This document shows, one piece after another, positions 5,982 through 6,732 of a DNA stretch of 6,732 nucleotides. The first letter of the stretch is position 1; the number at the start of each line of letters is the position of its first letter. Source of the stretch: JBBRMQ01 sp038230775 (GTDB lineage: Bacteria > Acidobacteriota > Thermoanaerobaculia > Gp7-AA8); assembly GCA_038230775.1 (NCBI GenBank), contig JBBRMQ010000234.1:1-6732 (forward strand), read 5' to 3'. The position numbers and the translations under genes were made by a program. Below the pieces are notes generated by a model that saw nothing but the letters and a program-made list of their open reading frames with translations, was not told the origin of the DNA and searched no databases.

Positions 5982-6732
5982 CCGCTTCCCCGCAGGTGCG
6001 TCACACGCGCGGGCTCTTGATCGTCATCGTTCTCGCGATCATTTTTCTCGCACTCATCGTCGCGCTCGTTCTCACGACGGGGAAGCACAGGCCCACACCC
6101 ACGGCGCAAGCCGAGTCGCTCTCCGTTCTCCCGCTGCGCGTCCGCCTTCGCACGGACCCCAACGCGCAGGCGGCTGTCATCGCCACGGCGACGATGGGCG
6201 AGAAGCTCACGGTGCTCGAAGATCGCGACGCGTGGGTGCGCGTGCAGAATGACGAGGGCCAGAACGGCTGGGCGGAGCGCAATAGCCTCGAACGAACCGC
6301 GGAGCGCGAGCGCCGCCTCGCCCGTTCCCAGGCGATCCGCAAGCTCCCGTCGCTCGACGGCGTCGTGCGCCAGCGCACACCGCTGTACGCCGGACCAGGA
6401 ATCTTCTATCCGATCATCGGCGACATCCCGTCTCAGGCTCAGGTCAAGGTCTACACGCGCGATCACGACTTCTTCGCGATCGAACGGAAGGGCGAGATCG
6501 CATACGCGGACGTCGACGCCATCGACGTTTCGTCCGCGGGAACACGACAGCTCGAGGTGAGAACGCAGACACCGCCAGCCGCCGAGTCGGTACCTTCCGT
6601 TCCGAATGCACTCCCGGAACAGACCGCATCCTCGGAACCGCCCCCGATCCCCGAGCCTGTTCCGCGGCCGGAGTTCGCGCCGCCGGCTTCTTCACTCCCA
6701 GAGCCCGGCATCTACTCCACGGTTCCGTTAGG
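5978..6732 (+). CDS. Membrane-anchored protein with two SH3-like domains (partial, continues past the right edge)
   Basis: ATG 5978 overlaps the argF stop (ATGA). 251 codons are open to the window edge with no stop. Residues 1-12 are basic and residues 13-34 (LLIVIVLAIIFLALIVALVLTT) form one transmembrane helix, so the rest should lie outside the cytoplasmic membrane. Residues about 48-105 resemble a bacterial SH3 domain (LRVRLRTDPNAQAAVIATATMGEKL, then WVRV and NGWAERNSL). Residues about 129-184 form a second, more divergent repeat (PLYAGPGIFYPIIGDI, then YADVDAIDV). A charged helix of about 20 residues links them. From about 195 the chain is rich in Pro, Glu and Ser, like a periplasmic linker. 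Bacterial SH3 domains often bind cell-wall or protein ligands. No enzymatic domain is seen, and the C-terminus is unknown. Confidence 0.75.

Overview
The window is GC-rich and compact, from a Gram-negative bacterium. The Gram-negative reading rests on a predicted outer-membrane beta-barrel protein with a Sec signal peptide and a C-terminal aromatic residue. The gene mix and the near-leaderless promoter spacing would suit an Acidobacteriota-like or similar environmental lineage, but nothing here fixes the taxonomy, so treat that as a guess.

Layout. (1) Positions 1-1171, minus strand: the N-terminal 390 residues of a DNA polymerase I (polA), running off the left edge. It has a complete 5'-nuclease domain followed by what looks like a degenerate 3'-5' exonuclease domain. 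(2) Positions 1172-1679: about 500 bp with no convincing protein gene, but rich in structure. It holds a polA -10 box, a cluster of AGGACT/AGTCCT repeats, a 13-bp hairpin, a long-range 8-bp complementarity and a good intrinsic terminator on the plus strand. Together these suggest an unassigned small structured RNA of about 190 nt. A 43-codon minus-strand ORF overlaps it as a weaker alternative. (3) Positions 1680-2895, plus strand: an outer-membrane beta-barrel protein followed one base later by an HD-domain phosphohydrolase. (4) Positions 2882-3094, minus strand: a small DUF1858-type CxxC protein, convergent with the HD gene and divergent from the next operon. (5) Positions 3118-6732, plus strand: a tightly packed operon moaD - moaE - Nudix hydrolase - MBL-fold hydrolase - argF - SH3-domain membrane protein, where every gene overlaps the next (4, 13, 4, 4 and 4 nt). 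The last gene runs off the right edge.

Function. moaD and moaE encode the two subunits of molybdopterin synthase (molybdenum cofactor synthesis). The Nudix and MBL enzymes are general hydrolases whose substrates cannot be read from sequence. argF makes citrulline from ornithine and carbamoyl phosphate. The membrane-anchored protein carries two SH3-like domains and a Pro/Glu-rich tail, and probably works in the envelope. The operon mixes unrelated housekeeping jobs, so its unity is most likely in expression rather than pathway. Three genes (polA, the DUF1858 gene and moaD) have -10-like boxes only 3-11 nt upstream of the start codon, implying leaderless or nearly leaderless mRNAs. The most interesting part is the structured intergenic region at about 1188-1453.
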